Shown here: positions 61,443 to 64,000 of the stretch, piece after piece
How the letters are laid out: the number at the start of each line of letters is the position of its first letter
How positions within the stretch are numbered: the first letter of the stretch is position 1
DNA from: Bryum argenteum
Lineage: Eukaryota; Streptophyta; Bryopsida; Bryales; Bryaceae
Length of the DNA stretch: 64,000 nucleotides
Assembly (NCBI GenBank): GCA_037043015.1
Contig: CM073327.1
Span: 5,624,727 to 5,688,726 of the forward strand
Direction of reading: 5' to 3'
Program-made: the position numbers and the translations under genes
The notes under the pieces: generated by a model
What the model was told of the DNA's origin: nothing
Seen by the model: only the letters and a program-made list of their open reading frames with translations
Database searches by the model: none

Positions 61443-63450
61443 TGTCGTAACGTGCTTTCCCGATTCGTGCCCGGATAACCCTTTTTCACGGTAAAAGAGG
61501 TTTCCTAAACAAGAACCCGAGTATTCGTTCCACGGAGATCCTGTGAAGTGCAAGGACAACAATTTCCACCTGTTAGCAAACCCGGATTGGTGCTATCCGG
61601 GTACTGTCCTATCACCCCTGTACCCTATATCCTGTCCTGGAAACAGCTGCCCGGACAGGAAAAGGGGCGGGTTTAGTCTTTGTGGTTTAGTTTAACCTCT
61701 GTATTCTCCTCAGAGGGATTTTCCCGGACTTAGATAAGTGGGGGGATTAGGCCACTTCTCCCGTTGATTAACGTGACCGGAAAGGTCACCGAGACTCTCT
61801 CTCTCCTTACCCTGTTAGGAACTTCCCTTATACCTCCCTCTACGCCTGGACTCTAAATCCACACGCATGTCACAAAGGTTGGTATCCGGTTCTCCTATGG
61901 TCCGGTTATCACAACTTACTACCCGGGTTAGTAGATCCCGGGTTACTCGGATCGGGGATGGTGCGATCGCCCGGAGTTCACCGCTATCACCTACAGACAA
62001 ACTCCGCCTACCCGGACTTCAGCGATCTAGGGGGACTCAACCGATGGTGTTCTCGGGAGTTGGTTGAGCGGCCGGAATCCCTTCCCGGCCGCTGTAATCC
62101 CGAGACGCTACACGGACCGACCGGACCAACCCCTAAGTGGCAAGTGCCGTTCGCTAGCCGCACTCCTCCCCCGTCGCCTTCTCTACCTCCCGTACTACTC
62201 TCCGTTCAAGGACGGAACCGCTCTCTCTTTGCCCGGATAGCAAGGGTCCTCTGACTCTGCAAACACCCCGACCAATGAGACAAGACAGGGAAAAGGAGAA
62301 GGACACACAATCGACACACACGCACACACACGAGGGAGATGAGAAAGAGGCGTGCTTGCACTTTGGATTAGGGTATTGCGAGAATCAATCAAAAAGACCC
62401 CGAGGAGTATCCTCCCCTCGGCTAAATGCATCCTCCTCTCTGGCATCCCAAGAGAGGACAAAATCCTGTGCCAGGGAATCTTTCTAAATCTAGCCTCTGA
62501 CACTCTAGCGCCGTCATCCTCCTACTCGCCATAAAGGCACTAAAATCTAACCCTATCCTCGGCCAGGTGCACCCGCCATCAATCAACTCGGCCCTAGTCC
62601 TTCCCCGTCGCGCTCATCCTACTTCGCAGCCTCGGCAGTCTCGGCAGTCTCGGCGGTCTCAACCTTCTGCGCTCCCAACCCGGGTTGGGAGGTGACCTCC
62701 TCCTCCTCGTTCCCCGTCTCCTGGAGCACTGGAGCGGTCTCTTCACTCCCAAGGATCTCAGTGTCCCCTGAAGGCATCGGGGCTGAGGTGTCCGGGAGTG
62801 CCTCTCCGATCTCCGGGACATCGATCAAGTCCTCGGGGATGAGGGGGGCGACCTCCGCGGTCAGCACCTTCTTTGGGAGGGCCTCGCCGTCAGAGGGCTC
62901 CGACGGATTGGTTAAACCCGGACAGCGAGGCATCTGTGGCTCCTCGGTTACCAGTCCGGGTGGCCGGGTATCAGCCTCCCCCTCCTATCCTGGTTGGATC
63001 GTGGCCTCTAGGGCAGGAATAGGACTCCTATCCTCGGGGTCCACAGTCCGGACCGGGGAAATGGAGGAAGGATCCCTTACCCGGGTATCCTCCTCTGCTA
63101 TCCGAGAAGCCCCTCCTTCCACCGAGGTTATGCCTCCCCGATTTGAGGTAGACCCGAGACTGGTCGGCTAAGCTCTACCCGGGCACTCATTGGTCGGACT
63201 AAGTACGGTGAGTCCGTGCCCGAGTTTTAAAAGCAAAGACTAGGAAGCAAAAGGCGGGTTAGAAATTCCGCTATCCTATCCTGCCCACTAAGCTTTAGGA
63301 TGTCCCCGGGCAGGCAGGTCCCTGGCCAAGCTAACCCTACCCGGTTACTACCCGGATAGCCGGTTACCAGGGCGTTATTTATCCTATTTAACTACTACTA
63401 AGCACTATCCGGACCAAATTGGGGCAAAAACGAAAAAATGAGGTTTGACA
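61443..63450 (-). mobile_element. Solo LTR, related to the 36-49 kb element
   Basis: Ends TGTCGTAACG and GGTTTGACA, flanked by GTTCC on both sides (61438-61442 and 63451-63455). No internal region or second LTR. The first ~100 bases align with the big element's LTR (both reach a GTATYGTTCCA...GAT-CTGTGAAGTG block at a similar distance), and the last ~30 share CAAAAACGAAAAAA...GACA. Otherwise it has diverged, so it is a sister family. It arose by recombination between two LTRs. It lies 113 bases upstream of the DDE-like gene's ATG, in its leader or promoter. Confidence 0.88.
62619..62933 (-). pseudogene. Remnant of LTR-encoded ORF in the solo LTR
   Basis: A 104-codon minus-strand frame in the position matching the LTR ORF of the large element. 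It is acidic and Pro/Glu-rich and ends in a Thr-Ala-Glu repeat (ETAETAETAEAAK). The open frame extends upstream past its first Met toward 63170 with one stop near 62984. No sequence identity with the other LTR ORF can be claimed by eye. Confidence 0.4.
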
Positions 63451-63455
63451 GTTCC

Positions 63456-64000
63456 TCACTACCTCGGAGGAAGAGAAACAGCCGCCGATAGCCATCGCCA
63501 TGAAGATAAGGAAATTAAGTTGCATGCCCTGTCACAATGCAGGAAAGCTCATGAAAAAATGACGACTCGTAAATGAACCAAATACCAGCCATGCGCTGTC
63601 AGAAGCCTTTATGAGAGGCGGCGTCCGCTTTCCCAGCAAAACCAAGGTACTTTTGGTAACATTCTGTACTAGATCGACTATGGAAAGGGACTCTTTTTAC
63701 CAAAAACTACTGGTTATTCAACTAAAGCAGCATGCTACCCACATCCCCATTCCCTAATCATGACTGTGTGAGCCAAAAAAATCGAAGTTTGGATAATTTT
63801 TGAGTGAAATATGCCCAAAAACAATTTTGGCCCTTTGACCGGAAAAATCACAATCATCGTTACAAGTTATTTAGCATATCAAGTGTGCATTTGAAGGCTT
63901 TAAACATGTAGTTTCACGATCAATGTGTTGATTTGTACTATCCTCCCTTAAACAACATGAAATTCGTACTTTTGATGATTTTTAGCAGACCATGAAGTAC
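63456..64000. other. Former upstream region of the DDE-like gene
   Basis: The first ~100 bases after the solo LTR are GC-richer (GCCGCCGATAGCCATCGCC) and were contiguous with 61442 before insertion, so they likely held its promoter. The rest is AT-rich with nothing recognised. Confidence 0.4.

Overview
The window reads as nuclear DNA of a land plant. It has spliced genes with GT-AG introns, a subunit of the chloroplast NDH complex, a chloroplast-type ABC transporter close to Arabidopsis ABCB28, and a plant-style F-box protein. Plant transposons are abundant: a Ty3/gypsy element primed by tRNA-Asp, a MULE with a Ulp1 protease, and a Stowaway-like MITE. Gene density is low. I suspect a non-flowering lineage such as a bryophyte or lycophyte, but nothing in the sequence proves it.

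Layout. 1-7.4 kb holds three host genes: an F-box protein (+), ndhT/CRRJ (+, three exons), and a small unnamed plant protein (-, two exons, with a TATA box and a CT-rich leader). 7.4-17.1 kb is AT-rich and gene-free. It contains a Stowaway-like hairpin, a long AT-rich dispersed repeat, and several ~240-280 bp MITEs flanked by TTAA. One of these MITEs can be compared with an empty site elsewhere in the window, which points to piggyBac-type insertion. 17.1-22.5 kb is an intact 17-exon ABCB28-like gene (-).

25.5-29.1 kb is a decayed multi-exon gene for a disordered protein, with a triplicated exon-intron module. 29.4-33.7 kb is a degenerate MULE whose transposase (+) converges on a Ulp1-like protease (-). 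35.1-36.3 kb and 49.1-49.35 kb are two halves of one decayed coiled-coil/RING gene, split by a 12.8 kb LTR retrotransposon (36286-49115, 5 bp target duplication GTGGC). The element is read on the minus strand (LTR, PBS, gag, pol, PPT, LTR) and carries a long protein-coding region inside each 3.4 kb LTR.

49.4-53.2 kb is a composite repeat array alternating GC-rich palindromic-word islands with AT-rich modules, followed by a decayed SUV39-class histone methyltransferase gene (53.3-55.6 kb). 56.6-61.3 kb holds an intact three-exon gene (-) for a ~920-residue protein with a DDE-like core of unassigned superfamily. A 2.0 kb solo LTR (61443-63450, TSD GTTCC), related to the big element's LTR, sits about 110 bp upstream of its start codon.

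The host genes (F-box, ndhT, the small plant gene, ABCB28) and the DDE-like gene splice into clean frames. The frameshifts and stops in the other genes are therefore probably real decay and not general sequencing error. One exception, a GC-rich patch inside the LTRs, could be an assembly artefact.
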